Positions 24,801 through 35,018 of a DNA stretch of 64,000 nucleotides are shown here, piece after piece (within the stretch, counting starts at the first letter, position 1; each line of letters starts with the position of its first letter). The notes beneath the pieces are model-generated. The model worked only from the letters and a program-made list of their open reading frames with translations, did no database searches and had not been told where the DNA came from. A program made the translations under genes and the position numbers. The DNA comes from Mycteria americana. Taxonomy: Eukaryota > Chordata > Aves > Ciconiiformes > Ciconiidae. Location: NCBI RefSeq assembly GCF_035582795.1, contig NW_027445624.1:1674001-1738000 (forward strand), given 5' to 3'.

Positions 24801-27800
24801 GAGTCAGGATGGCATTTGAATATCTGTAATTTTAATCAATACACCTGATTCTCTGTCCTCCAAACAGCTTAGGAACACAGAATTAAATCCTGGAGCACAC
24901 ATATCACCCCAGGGTAAAAAACGACCTGGAAAGAGAACTCGTAACATTTGTTAACATGCTAAACTGCTTACTGAGGTTCAAGTTTGGAAAGGATTAACTA
25001 CTCCTTCATCGCACTCGCACAAAAGACAACACACTTTAGGATAGTATTCTTCTTCTCTTGCCGGAAACGGACTTTAGGACTTTCCTTCTTTAGGAAACTA
25101 ATAGGAATCACTTAGGAATGCAACTTCTTGTTTGTGTGATTCCCCAGCTGGCAACCCTTGGTCTTTCCTCTATAGCTAGTACACACAAAACCCAGATTTG
25201 GGGCATAAGAATACCTGCCATATCCCGCCTCGCCTCCCCCAAATGCAAGAAATAGTCAAGCCCTGAGAATCAGACTCTTCTGAGATGGGAACAAATTCTC
25301 AGGTTACACTACAATGCCTGTCTGTCTGGACTATAAAAGCACTAAAAGCAAACACATGTGATGAGGAATCTCTCCACGGAGAGGAAACAGCATCTACAGC
25401 CTTGGTCTCAGAAAAATCAACCCCAAGAATAAACCCAACAGACTCCTCTTATTTAAAAGTTACCATTGTTGGAGTTTGAACCCCATGTCCCAGCAGGCCT
25501 AAAAAGGTAAGTCTCCTTTGGGACAGATACAGTAAAATCTACCCCATGACAACAAAAACTAACAGCAGCTTTAACGAGAAAGATACAGTCTGAATGCCTC
25601 TGTAAACTAATAGCCATCCAAAAAGTTCCCACCCTGGAACCCCTAACAGAGAATACCATGCTTTACGGATACTCACATAACATATGTTTTGCTGGTAGCT
25701 TTAACTCCTCCAACAGGGATTCTTCTAACAATTACTGATGAGTTCCTAGGAATCAGGGCATTATCATCTGTGTATTCTGAAAACAACACAAACACAGAAA
25801 AAAACATGAGTCAGTTTGTACAAATGTATATTAATATGTCATTACATAGCACTTCACAGAATCCCTTTCAAATTAAAAAGCAAAATGTTCTAGGTAACAT
25901 CACGCTTTTATCGTCTCAACACACTAACAGGACATTTCAAGAAATCCTCAGGTCTGAGAATCAAACACAAGCAGTAAAATCTTTTGCATTTCTTAAAAAT
26001 AGTTTGAACGCCAACAGCAAAAGGGGCTCAAAGGTCACTAAAGGAGAGTCTGCTAATGCATGAGGTTTTTCCTGACCTAGCTTACGTTGCTTTTGCTGCT
26101 CTTAGGCTACAAAACCAAGACATCTCTGGAGAAAAACAAACCACAGCAAAGTCTCACCTGCTTAAACCACATTCCAAAGTCTGACTAGCTTGCCCTGCAA
26201 CAACACAGGCACTCAGCTAAAGCATGGAAACTCTGCGCCATTGCTTTCATAGCTGTTCACTAAAAACGATTCACCCACGAAGACTGACAGAACACAGAAG
26301 ACAGCCTGCCATCTCTGTCTATTTCTTGCAGCTTATTCCATCAACAGCCACACTTCTCAGCTGCTCAGTGCTTTACATTGACATGGAAACACAACTGGCA
26401 GGGCTACACATTGGATCACAGAGATTTTGGGGTTTTTTGAGCTTGCTTTCACAAGTAGGGCAGAATTGGCTCCAACTAAGGTGGTATCTCCCCTCTTAAG
26501 CTCATCATCTAGTTTGAACCATCCCAAGGGACGTGGATTCTTTCAATGCACTTTTTGCAGAGCAGACAGACTCAAACAAAATGACTTATGAAGACAGCCT
26601 TGAAGAGCCTTTCAAAAGCAGCGTGTGCCTGAAGCTATCCATGCTTTGCCTTGGCTTACACCATGTTAGTCTTCTGAAGAGGAGGAAAGCCTTCTGACCT
26701 TTTCTGTAAGGCCCAAACAAAAAAAAAAAACCACAACTCCCCGAGACACTTGGACTGAGTCAGCTTAAAACGCAAAGATCTCTCCATGAGAATGGCTTGT
26801 ATGTTGTACTCACACGAGCTGGCTGTGACTAAATATTTTAAAGCACTATCAGCAGCCATTCCCTGTCATCTGCCTACAGCTGTACATACTAAAAGCTTTG
26901 CAGACAGAATCAGAACGATGGTCTGAAAACCAAAGCTGCTGTATCTCCAGTCAAGCTCTGTCAGGGCGGTTTTGCTCAGTGATCACACACAAAATAGGAA
27001 TATTTCACAATTTCGGCTCCCTTTTTCAGTATATTATTCCTACAGGCAGGAACCTCTCTGAGACCAAAACATACCTACCAGAAGACATTATTTCAACCAC
27101 GAAATTAACAGTTTACTTCTACTTCCAAATGACAGAATGCTTCTTCAGAAAACCGAGAAATCATTTTGCTGAAACTAATTCCTGTTCTTTCCACCTAGGG
27201 AACCAAACAGTATGCTTCCTCTGGAATTCAGAGCAGTTTCAAAATGTCGGAGAAAGGACTACTAATGACGAAACCAGAAGCTTTTACAGAGGTCATATCC
27301 TGAAACCAACCCCTAGAGCTCTTCTCAAAAGGAAAATCTAACCATTACACAGCCACCTGTCAAGAAAGGCCTGCACTGGGACATTGTCATGGAGGAGGAG
27401 CTCAAACAGTACTGAGGCCCAGACAAACAACTGGGAGACCATGCCAGCTGCAGTCCTAGGAGCCCAAAGCAGCTGTTTCTACCTGCTGAACAGAGCCATA
27501 CAGGCTATTCTCTGTGGTCCAGATCACAAACCACTGGATTAAGATCAGAGTCCCATTGCAGTTTTGGGTTCTTTTCTTTTTTTTTGTATTTTGCCTGAGA
27601 AGCAGAAGAGCACATTCTCCAAGTGTTTTGTGTCAGAATGTTACAGGGCAGGAAAGAGGACTCAAAGCCCTGAGTTCTGGAGTTTGCAGTTCTTCCACAA
27701 TATTGTGAGAACATCTCTTCTAAAAGACAGGTCAAGAAATTCAGGTCAAATTCAAAGGAGGCAAGTTGAAATGCATCATTCTTGAGCATAGGCCTTTGGA

Positions 27801-27959
27801 AGGGAATTCTGCCTTTATAGAACGTGCCTCTATAGCAAGCATGGAAGAGGACGCACACAAACCCCTGCCCTTTAAAATACGTCCTAACCATCCATTGTGC
27901 CTTCCCAGCATCTTAAAAGGAGTCCATCATATCATTTTTTTCCACTGATATTTACAGTC

Positions 27960-28560
27960 CTGTTTACTTTTTGCTTATATTAGCAGGATGGGCCCCAGAT
28001 TGACTCACGCTACGTGGGGACAAGCCACAAAGAGCAGAGTGCAGCTCCCGCAGGCCAGGGCTGCTGCGGTGCGGTCTGCGACGCCACCAGCCAGACGGAC
28101 CCCGAGGCCACGTGCCTGCTGCCCCCACGCACCTTCTTTGGTCTGGGCATTGGTGATCTGCAGGTCGCAGTTGGCCACCTTCAGCTTCTCGCGGCTCATG
28201 ATCTGGCGCTTGAGGTCGCACAGGGAGATGTGGAGGCCGCTGAAGGTGACCGTATCATAGCTCATCTTGGAGGAGAACTTGTAATGGACGCACGACATGG
28301 TTGGGGCCAGGCGGTGCCTGCTCCACAACAGCGTCTACCGTGGCAGAAGGCGCCGCGGCCTCTGCACCAGGTTACGGCCTGCGGCAGCACGGGGAAGGGC
28401 CCACCGAGGGGGTCAGGGCAAGCAGCACAGGCTGAGGTGGAGTGGGCCGAGGGCACTCAAAGGCAACGGCGCTCGGCCTCCGCTCCCTCTCTCGCACACA
28501 GCGCTCCCAGGTCTGACTGCTTGCTATGGCGACTCAGGAGCCCCTGCCTCAGCGTTCCGC
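27960..28560. promoter_or_regulatory. GC/CpG-rich shared promoter region, RBBP6-like gene and divergent gene
   Basis: The minus-strand RBBP6-like start (28298) and the start of plus-strand open sequence (about 28526-28850) face away from each other within a few hundred bases. Base composition changes sharply here, from A/T-rich intron to CpG-rich sequence. No TATA box was seen. This looks like a bidirectional CpG-island promoter, inferred from composition only. Confidence 0.5.
28133..28298 (-). CDS. RBBP6-like exon 1: DWNN domain start
   Basis: ATG at 28298 opens 55 codons that follow the DWNN domain closely (YDTVTFSGLHISLCDLKRQI, then LQITNAQTKE). It ends in phase 1 at a GTGCGT donor. The DWNN domain is a ubiquitin-like fold found only at the N terminus of RBBP6 proteins. 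The start Met is the family's usual start; an upstream in-frame ATG ten codons earlier is less likely. Confidence 0.85.
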
Positions 28561-28849
28561 CCAGGGGTTTCCCGGCCAACAACCAAACGCCTGCCTCGAG
28601 CGGGTCACTGCGCACTCACAATGGCATACTGCACCCAGGTGCTGGCGCAATGATCGCCATGGGGACGGAGGCTGTTTGCCCCAAACAAACCCTACACTGA
28701 CCAAGCGCCACGGCAGGTACAGCAGCAGGCTCCCGCTCCTCCTGCTGTTCCTGCCCTCCAGGTACCCCCCAGCCACTCTGCCCGCCAATATCTCACCCCA
28801 TCACCCCTCTTCGCTTCCCCCAGCAGAGAGCTTCCCTCTCCGGCTGCCG

Positions 28850-31023
28850 ATGGCAATGGAGGTGCCCAGTGTGAGCTTCACCATTCCGGCCATGCCTGCA
28901 CAAGTCACTGCCTGCGTGCTGCCCTCTGTTCCAGGGCTGACGGTGTCCTCTGAGCCTGCCCAGCTCCACCCCATCACCTACCAGCTGGGGCAGGCCAGCG
29001 TCTGGCAGGGGGTGCCAGGGCCCCTGGGGACCCCAGGGCAGCTGGTGCAGCTCTCCTGTGGGGTGCAGCTCCCCGCCATGGTGCAGCTCCCCCCCATGGT
29101 GCAGCTCCCACAAGTGCCAGCCTACAGCGGGGGTCAGCAGGTGGTGATGGGGACACTGGTGCCCAACCAGCCGATGGGGCTGGGGCCATGGGCCATGGTC
29201 CAGGGGGAACCCCTGTACCCAACGGGCTCCTGCTCGCTGCAAGTCCCTGCCCAGCCCGGACCGCCACCACCCTGCCGCCCCCCGGCTCAGCATTGGGTGC
29301 AGGGCCCCCCTGTGCTCCACACCCCGCCCAGCAGCGCTCAGAACCTGTCAGAGGCCTCCAACAAGGACGGGGTGGCCATCGAGGACAGCATCTCTGCCAC
29401 CAGTCCCCACCAGACCGCCCTGGCTCCTATCACCGGCAGAACCACAACAAAGCCCAAAGGTGAGTTTTGGGGGTACCAGAGCCCACAGGTGGATGGCCAA
29501 GCTGAGGACAGCTTGCACTGTCCTTGGGTTGGGTTGACTTTGTTTGCTTTTTCAGCAGCGGTGACCAACCCAGCGGCCCCAGGGGAGCCCGCGGACTTGC
29601 CCAAACAGGGGCCTGCCACCTTCGCCGAGGCCTTTGCTGAGCAGGCAGAGGACACCACCCTCAACCATAAGCTCGCCTGGCTCAACACTACAGACGGCGA
29701 GGACACCATCCCCGATGTCCCCGACAGTCCCAGCTTGACCGCCTTCCTCCACGAGCTCCCTGACCTCTCCGAGTATGTGGCGGAGGGCGGCAGCACCAAG
29801 GAGCGAGCGGCGGTGGTGGGGCTGGGGAACAGTGAGAACACTGTCCCCGATGACCCCGACATGACTGCCTTCCTCAATGAGCTCCCTGACCTCTGCGAGT
29901 ACGTGGTGAAGGGTGGCTGCCCCAAGGAGTGAGTGGTGGTGGTGGGGTTGGGGGACGGCGAGGACGCCATCCCTGATGTCCTTGATTTCCCCAACAGCCT
30001 CACCAGCACCGCTTTCCTCAATGAGGTCCACAACTTCTCAGAGTATGTGGCAGACGGTGACTGCTGCCAGGACCAAGCAGTGGTGGCACGGCTAGGGGAC
30101 AGCGAGGACACCAACTTGACTACCAAGGTCCTCGATGAGGTCCCCGACCTGTCCGGGTATGTGGCAGAGGGTGGCTGCCCCAAGCATCCAGTGGTGGTGG
30201 CAGGGCTGGGGGATGGCAAGGACACCATCCCCAATGTCCCCCATGTCCCCAAGTTGACCACCTCCCTCAACAAGCTCCCCCACCTCTTGGATACAGGGCA
30301 GAGGGCGGCTGCAACAGGGAGCAAGTGGCGGCGGTGATGCTGGTGGACGGCGAAAACACCTTTCCTGATGTCCCCGACAGCCTTGCCAGCACCACCTTCT
30401 GCAACGAAGTCCCTGACTTCTTGGAGTATGGGGAGGAGGGCGACTGCTCCGAGGACCGCCTGGCAGCAGCGATGCTGGGGGACACCGACCCCTTCTGGGG
30501 AGTGGCGGCCTCCCCCTTGCAGGACCCCAGGAGGAAGCAGGGTGGGCTGGTGGCAGACCTCCCCACCTGGCTGCCACTATGTCCCTTGGGGACTTCCAAG
30601 GAGAGCTCTCCAGAGAGTTCTCGGGAGAGTTCAGAGGAGTCTCCAGAGGACAGTCCTGTGGAGAGTCCTTGGAAGGATCCCCTGAAGACTCCTCCAGAGA
30701 GTCCCCTGCTGAGCCCCCTGCAGATCCCGCTGCTGAGTCCCCTGGGTAGCCCCCCGACTGCCCCCCAGCATCATTTGCCCCGCATGGCCCAACTGGTGGA
30801 GGAAGCCCTGCAGAGGCAGCCCCGGGTGGTTTTGACCCGCTTGCCAGTGCGGGCGGGCGTTGTTTCCTGCTGGCTGGTGCCCAGATCGGGAGAGACAGGC
30901 AGCAAGAAGGCCAAGCGCCCCACGCCAGCCAGCACCCCCAAGATGCAAGTGACTTCCCTGCAGGACAACATGCCACCAAAGAAAAAGAAGAAGATGGTGG
31001 TTCGACAGCAGGCCAAACACTGA
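28850..31023 (+). CDS. Unrecognised protein: proline-rich, acidic tandem repeats, Ser/Pro part, lysine-rich tail
   Basis: ATG at 28850 opens a Pro/Gln/Val-rich N-terminal part (SVSFTIPAMPAQVTACVLPS) with three copies of a VQLP(A/P/Q)M-like unit. A probable intron lies at about 29461-29552 (GTGAGT...TTTTTCAG); it is close to a multiple of three, so the frame is also open through it. Next come about six repeats of 38-45 residues, centred on LPDLSEYVAEGG and starting GDGEDTIPDVPD. A Ser/Pro-rich region (PESSRESSEESPEDSP) and a tail with MPPKKKKKMVV follow, ending at the TGA at 31021-31023. The frame is broken by TGA at 29930-29932, which overlaps a GTGAGT-type donor, and by a shift near 30290-30340. 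It may be a pseudogene, or exons may skip these points. The layout suggests a nuclear protein, but I recognise no family. Confidence 0.5.
29690..30480 (+). repeat. Coding tandem repeat, about 115-135 bp unit, six copies
   Basis: Units begin near 29694, 29824, 29950, 30097, 30205 and 30348 with GGNGACNGCGAGGACACC-like sequence. They contain codons for ELPDL(S/C)EYV(A/V)(E/K)GG and end before the next GGGCTGGGG. Copies differ by substitutions and small indels, and some have lost frame. The open frame in most copies argues that the array arose in a coding context. Confidence 0.75.
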
Positions 31024-31099
31024 AATGTGCTCTGGGATGGGAAGCTGGACGGGGACAGCACGGCGATGGGTGTCAGCAGGCAGCAGGCAGGAGGCAGAG

Positions 31100-32470
31100 A
31101 GCATCCGACAGCAACAACGTGCCCGCCAAGCGACCTACAACCTGGGGGGATGCCAGGGGGCTAAAGTCCTTCGTGCAGTGGAGGGGACAGGTTTATACAG
31201 CCAGTCCATCAAAAACCGGCAGCACAGAGTCCTTAAACTGTTGGCCTGGGGCTCTGGCCACGCACCCAGCCGCAGGCAGGGACCCTCGCCCACCCCGGTC
31301 CCCTGGCACCCTGCGCTTTCAGCTATGGCTCTCCGCTGCCCTGGGGCTGCGATATGTTCACTGGAACAGGCGACACAGCACTGCAGGATGCTAGCACGGC
31401 CAGCATCATGGCTGGTCAGTCCCCGTGGCTCGCGGCAGCACAGGGCTGCATGTCACTGCAGTGCCCCGGGGCAGACCCCAGAAGGCCCTGCGCTGGGAGG
31501 AAGCTGTGGAGCGGTGGGGGCAGGGGCAAGGCAGGGCAGATGCACTCAATGCTTTGGTATGCGGGAGCCCCCTCTGCCCACCACGATGGCACCGGCCCCG
31601 GGCCCACCAAGCGCAACCTCTGCTTCCGATGCCTTGACCCTGCACCCCTGCTGGCCCCACCCCCGGAGAGGAGGCCACGCCCCCTGCCCGGCAGAGGCTG
31701 CAGCCGCGGTGCCACATCGCAGTTACTGAATGGAACCACCGCCCGGAACCGGCATCCCCACCCCAGCCTGGTACCAACCCCTGCTATCACCATCTCTACC
31801 CCATCCTGCTGCTGACAGCCCCGCCACCGGCACCCCCACCTCCGCCTGGAACCGGCATCCCCAGGAACTGCATCCCCGCCCCGGGGATGAGGACACCGCG
31901 CACCGACCTGAGGTCGCACTTGCTGATCTCCATCCGCAGTTTCCACCTGCTGGGGCAAGGAGTGAAGGTGGTGGGGCCTGTGGGCCAACCGCCTCACCCA
32001 GAGACCCAGGGTGGCCCCAGCGTGCCCCCCAGGGTCCCCAGTCCCCTGCTGGCGGCCCCAAGACCCACTGCGGGGTGCCTCCAAGCCCCCTGCGGATGGC
32101 AAGGAGACAGCATTGGCGGCGGCATTGAGCAGCTAAGCGCGCACTGGGGCGGCTGCCAAACCCGAGCAGCCAACCTGGCTGCGCCTGTCACCCACGGGGG
32201 GCCAAACCCCACGGGAGGGGCTGCTGCAGTAGCTGTGCATGCCACTGTGGCTGCTGCGCCCTCCCGCTGACCCCCTGCTATCCCTCGGGCCATGGGGGGG
32301 CCTCACGGCTGCGCCCACCCCGCTGGAGGAGCAGCAGGAGCTGGTGCCCATCACACGCGAGCAGCGGCCCGAGTGGGAGCACATGAAGAAGCTGTTCCAG
32401 GAGGAGCGGGAGCGAGCGGCCCTGCACACGTCACTGGGCCAGCTGCCCATTTTTGTGCAGAGGGATTGAC
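31100..32470 (+). other. Possible further exons of an unrecognised plus-strand gene
   Basis: Several short open segments look coding but could not be joined. Examples are ALRWEEAVERW at about 31482-31514 and a segment ending in EHMKKLFQEERERAALHTSL, then TGA at 32467-32469. The latter is followed by an ATTAAA-type signal at about 32625, in keeping with a last exon. Whether this belongs to the acidic-repeat gene at 28850-31023, which has its own stop, or to a separate gene is not clear. Confidence 0.35.
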
Positions 32471-32904
32471 ATGGAGAGAGCCAACGAGTACGGCTACCCA
32501 TAACCCACCGCTCCAGCACCATCCCCCATAGCACCCATGCCCAGAGGAGATCCAGAGGCAGACACCTGCACCCACCCGCTCCAGCCCCAGCCCTCTCCTA
32601 GATCCCCATTTCTTGCTTAATTTATTAAAAGAGTTGGCTGTTCGCTTTGCAGCGCCTCTCTCTGCCTGCGGTCATCTGCGCAGTGGGAGGTGGGGTGGGG
32701 GGGTTAATGCAGACCCTGCCCACCTCGCAGGTGGCTGAGCTGGGCTGGGGATGGCCACCGAGAGGATGGGTAAACGTGGCATCGCTGCGGGTGGTGGTCA
32801 CCCGTGGGAGAAACCATGTTGATTAGCATCAACGACGGAGGCCTCCACCACTGCCCCAGCACCAGCATCATCGCCCTGGTACTGGCATCACCATCACTGC
32901 ACCA

Positions 32905-33404
32905 GCACCAGCATCACTGCCGGCGAGCCGGATCCAGCCCTGGGAAGGAGCCGCAGTTGCTGCGGGGGGCCATGCAGGGACTGGCTGAGCGCGGAAAACT
33001 CAGCTCGCACTTGGCCACCAAGCGGGCATCCCTGGCCGAGGCTCGCACTCCGAGATCCCAGAGCTGGCGCTGCACCGGCTGCCCTGCTCGCTCGTCCCCC
33101 TCTACTGCCTCATCCAGCGCTGCCTGGACCACATCCAGCAAAAACCCCTGCCCACAGGTGAGCCCCGAGCCGGTGTCACGTAAAATCCGCAACCGGCCCA
33201 TGCCAGCCGAGGGGAGAGGCTAGGATGCAAAGTACAGAATTTACAGAGGCAAAGATTTTTTCATGCGCATGCTGTCTCCCAGCCCAACCGGGGAACCCCA
33301 AATGTGCTTTTACACAGGGTTCTTATACCCTTCAATCGTTCAGGTACAAGACAACTGGACTAATCACTAGCACCCACGCTACCCGTTACTAACCATAGTC
33401 AAAC
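32905..33404 (+). repeat. Inverted duplication, arm 2 (partner at 7129-7625)
   Basis: This is the plus-strand counterpart of 7129-7625. It carries the exon-like segment EIPELALHRLPCSLVPLYCL followed by IQQKPLPT and the donor CCCACAG/GTGAGC. The segment could be an exon of the plus-strand gene ending nearby or of a third gene. The two arms differ at many positions, so the duplication is not recent. Confidence 0.8.
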
Positions 33405-34160
33405 TTTGCAAAGCAACTCTAGTTTTGCAGCTTTCTTGCTGCTTGTCTATTGATCCAGATGTCCCTGCAGTCAGGCTTGCTAGAGTTACTGATCTATGAT
33501 GCCAGACGATGCTGGGAGGGTTTCAAAGACATGTCGGAGGGGCTAGGATGCTGGTGTTATCTTGGTTGACCCAAGAAATCCTTTATCCTTCATGGACAGC
33601 TCTAAGCTTCCCAGAAGCAAAGTCCTTCTTTCCAGGGCCAGGCTGTCCTTTCATTTCTTTTTCTTCAGCATGAACAATACCAAAGTCTCCAGGAAAACTC
33701 CACTACCTCATTGCATTACAGTGTATCATCTGAACTCATCATATAAATATCTACAAACAAAGTTAATACACTTTCATGCTATAAAGACTGGTTGATCTAA
33801 TAGTTAGGGAAGGGAATTTTCAGAACGTGCCCTATGGGTCCCACCAGCCAGGGCCCCAAAAACCCACTGACAGGGTGACGGAGAGCCAGCAAAGATGCCA
33901 CCTGGGGAGGATCGGTCTCCTTCACTGAGGAGATTTGCTGCTGCAAAGCAGAAATCCCCCTGCAGCACTCAGGGCATTTCAGCGTCCCTGGCAGAGCCGT
34001 CCCATGGCCTTTCATCTCCCTTGATCCCTGCCATTCCCCAGACCGATATGGCTGACCAGCAGCCCCATGCCCCAGGACTACAGCTCCCAGCATGCCATGG
34101 GGCACTCCGGCCCTGCTGTATGACCCTGCAGGGACACCGTCGTCGTCCCACCCAGCTGGT
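33405..34160. other. Stretch without recognised genes
   Basis: No convincing exon is seen. The right part becomes GC-rich and holds a ZNF143-type site (34077-34096). Confidence 0.45.
34077..34096 (+). promoter_or_regulatory. ZNF143/Staf-type binding site
   Basis: ACTACAGCTCCCAGCATGCC matches the known vertebrate ZNF143 (Staf) promoter motif ACTACAATTCCCAGCATGC, with one or two differences. Such sites normally lie within about 100 bases of CpG-type promoters, suggesting a transcription start close by. The gene it serves is unknown. Confidence 0.6.
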
Positions 34161-34164
34161 TTTG

Positions 34165-34535
34165 GTTTAGATTTGTGCTGAAAACAGCGCTGATAACACA
34201 CTGATGTTCTGATTACTGCTGAGCAGTGCTTACACAGCGTCAAGGCCTTTTCTGCTCCTCACACTGCCCGCCAGCGAGGAGGTTGTAGGTGCACAGAAAG
34301 TTGGGAGGGGACACAGGTGGGACAGCTGACCCCAAATGACCAAAGGGACACTCCATACCATATGACGTCATACTCAGAAATATCACTGGGGGGGAGGGTC
34401 GCAGGGAGGCCATTGCTCAGGGACCGGCTGAGCATCGGTCAGTTGGTGGTCAGCAATTGTTTTCATTTGCATTGCTTGTTTTCCTTGGGTTTTATTTTCC
34501 TCTCTTGTTTATTATTATTTGACAGCTCCTAAGTA
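34165..34535 (+). mobile_element. Partial ERV LTR, same family as 41961-42539
   Basis: The segment shares a series of blocks with the LTR at 41961: ACACACTGATGTT, CTCCATACCATATGACGTCA, GCATCGGTCAGTTGGTGGTCAGCA and TTTTCCTTGGGTTTTATTTTCC. Both ends of the LTR are missing or degraded. It is in the plus orientation and has no internal sequence attached. Confidence 0.75.
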
Positions 34536-35018
34536 CATGTCCTGAGAGCAGCTTCCACCGACTGCTATACGCCAACAGGAACAGCACTGTCTTCTCCCAT
34601 GCCCATCTCCATGCTCAGCAGGACCTGTTCACCCACCCCTGCCAGCCGGCCTTGCTGCCTCAAAATCCTTGCTGTGCTGCTCAAGGCCATGAAACTGTCA
34701 TGCTACGGCTGTACCCACATCGCTGTTCCTCCTTCTGAGTGACGCTGCCCATTTCTCTGTATTCCCACCTGCCCTCAGCCATCTGCTCTTTTCAAGCTTG
34801 TAAGCATTTTGGAAAAGCACAGTTGGTTGGGTTTTTTTTAATACCTGCTTTGACCTCACTACAGGATAGGCTCAGAGTCCATGACTATGGCTGGCAAAGC
34901 CGTAGCCATACAGAATTGCGTAGGGAGGAAAAACACCCAGTAGTTCAGCTCATTTCAGTTGTTGAAGACAAGGCTTTTGGCTACAACACAGTCAAGAACA
35001 TTTAAAAGCAGAACTAAC

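Larger units (their letters stand above)
15928..28298 (-). pseudogene. RBBP6: RBBP6-like gene copy, intron-containing, broken in its C-terminal half
   Basis: RBBP6 is a nuclear E3 ubiquitin ligase. Exons on the minus strand: 28298-28133, 25776-25677, 23574-23538, 22992-22948, 22040-21952, 21831-21735, 20894-20755, 19892-19720, 18972-18869, 18423-18226, 18136-18067 and 17971-17914. All phases agree, giving about 425 codons. They encode the DWNN ubiquitin-like domain (MSCVHYKFSSKMSYDTVTF), the zinc knuckle (CFRCGKPGHYIKNC) and the U-box/RING (LLCLLCKDLMTDAVVIPCC, HTCPTCHQ). The proline-rich exon from 17348 loses frame near 17300 and is cut by a CR1. Remnants of the DEFTADFAKE exon (about 16270-16154) and the RS region (about 16080-15931) follow. 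The copy then stops at 15930-15928, before the Rb- and p53-binding regions of the roughly 1,790-residue human protein. Introns show it is a DNA duplicate, not a retrocopy. A shortened protein of the first 12 exons remains possible. Confidence 0.88.

Noticed and set aside
19720-28298. A processed (retro) copy of RBBP6
   Set aside because: Introns with proper donors and acceptors separate all exons, so the copy arose by DNA duplication.
28850-31023. Assignment of the repeat gene to the NUT family
   Set aside because: The general layout (Pro-rich head, acidic middle, basic Lys tail) is similar, but I could not align any conserved NUT block.
31416-32102. Minus-strand open frame of 228 codons
   Set aside because: No motif, low-complexity Gly/Arg content and no supporting splice pattern.
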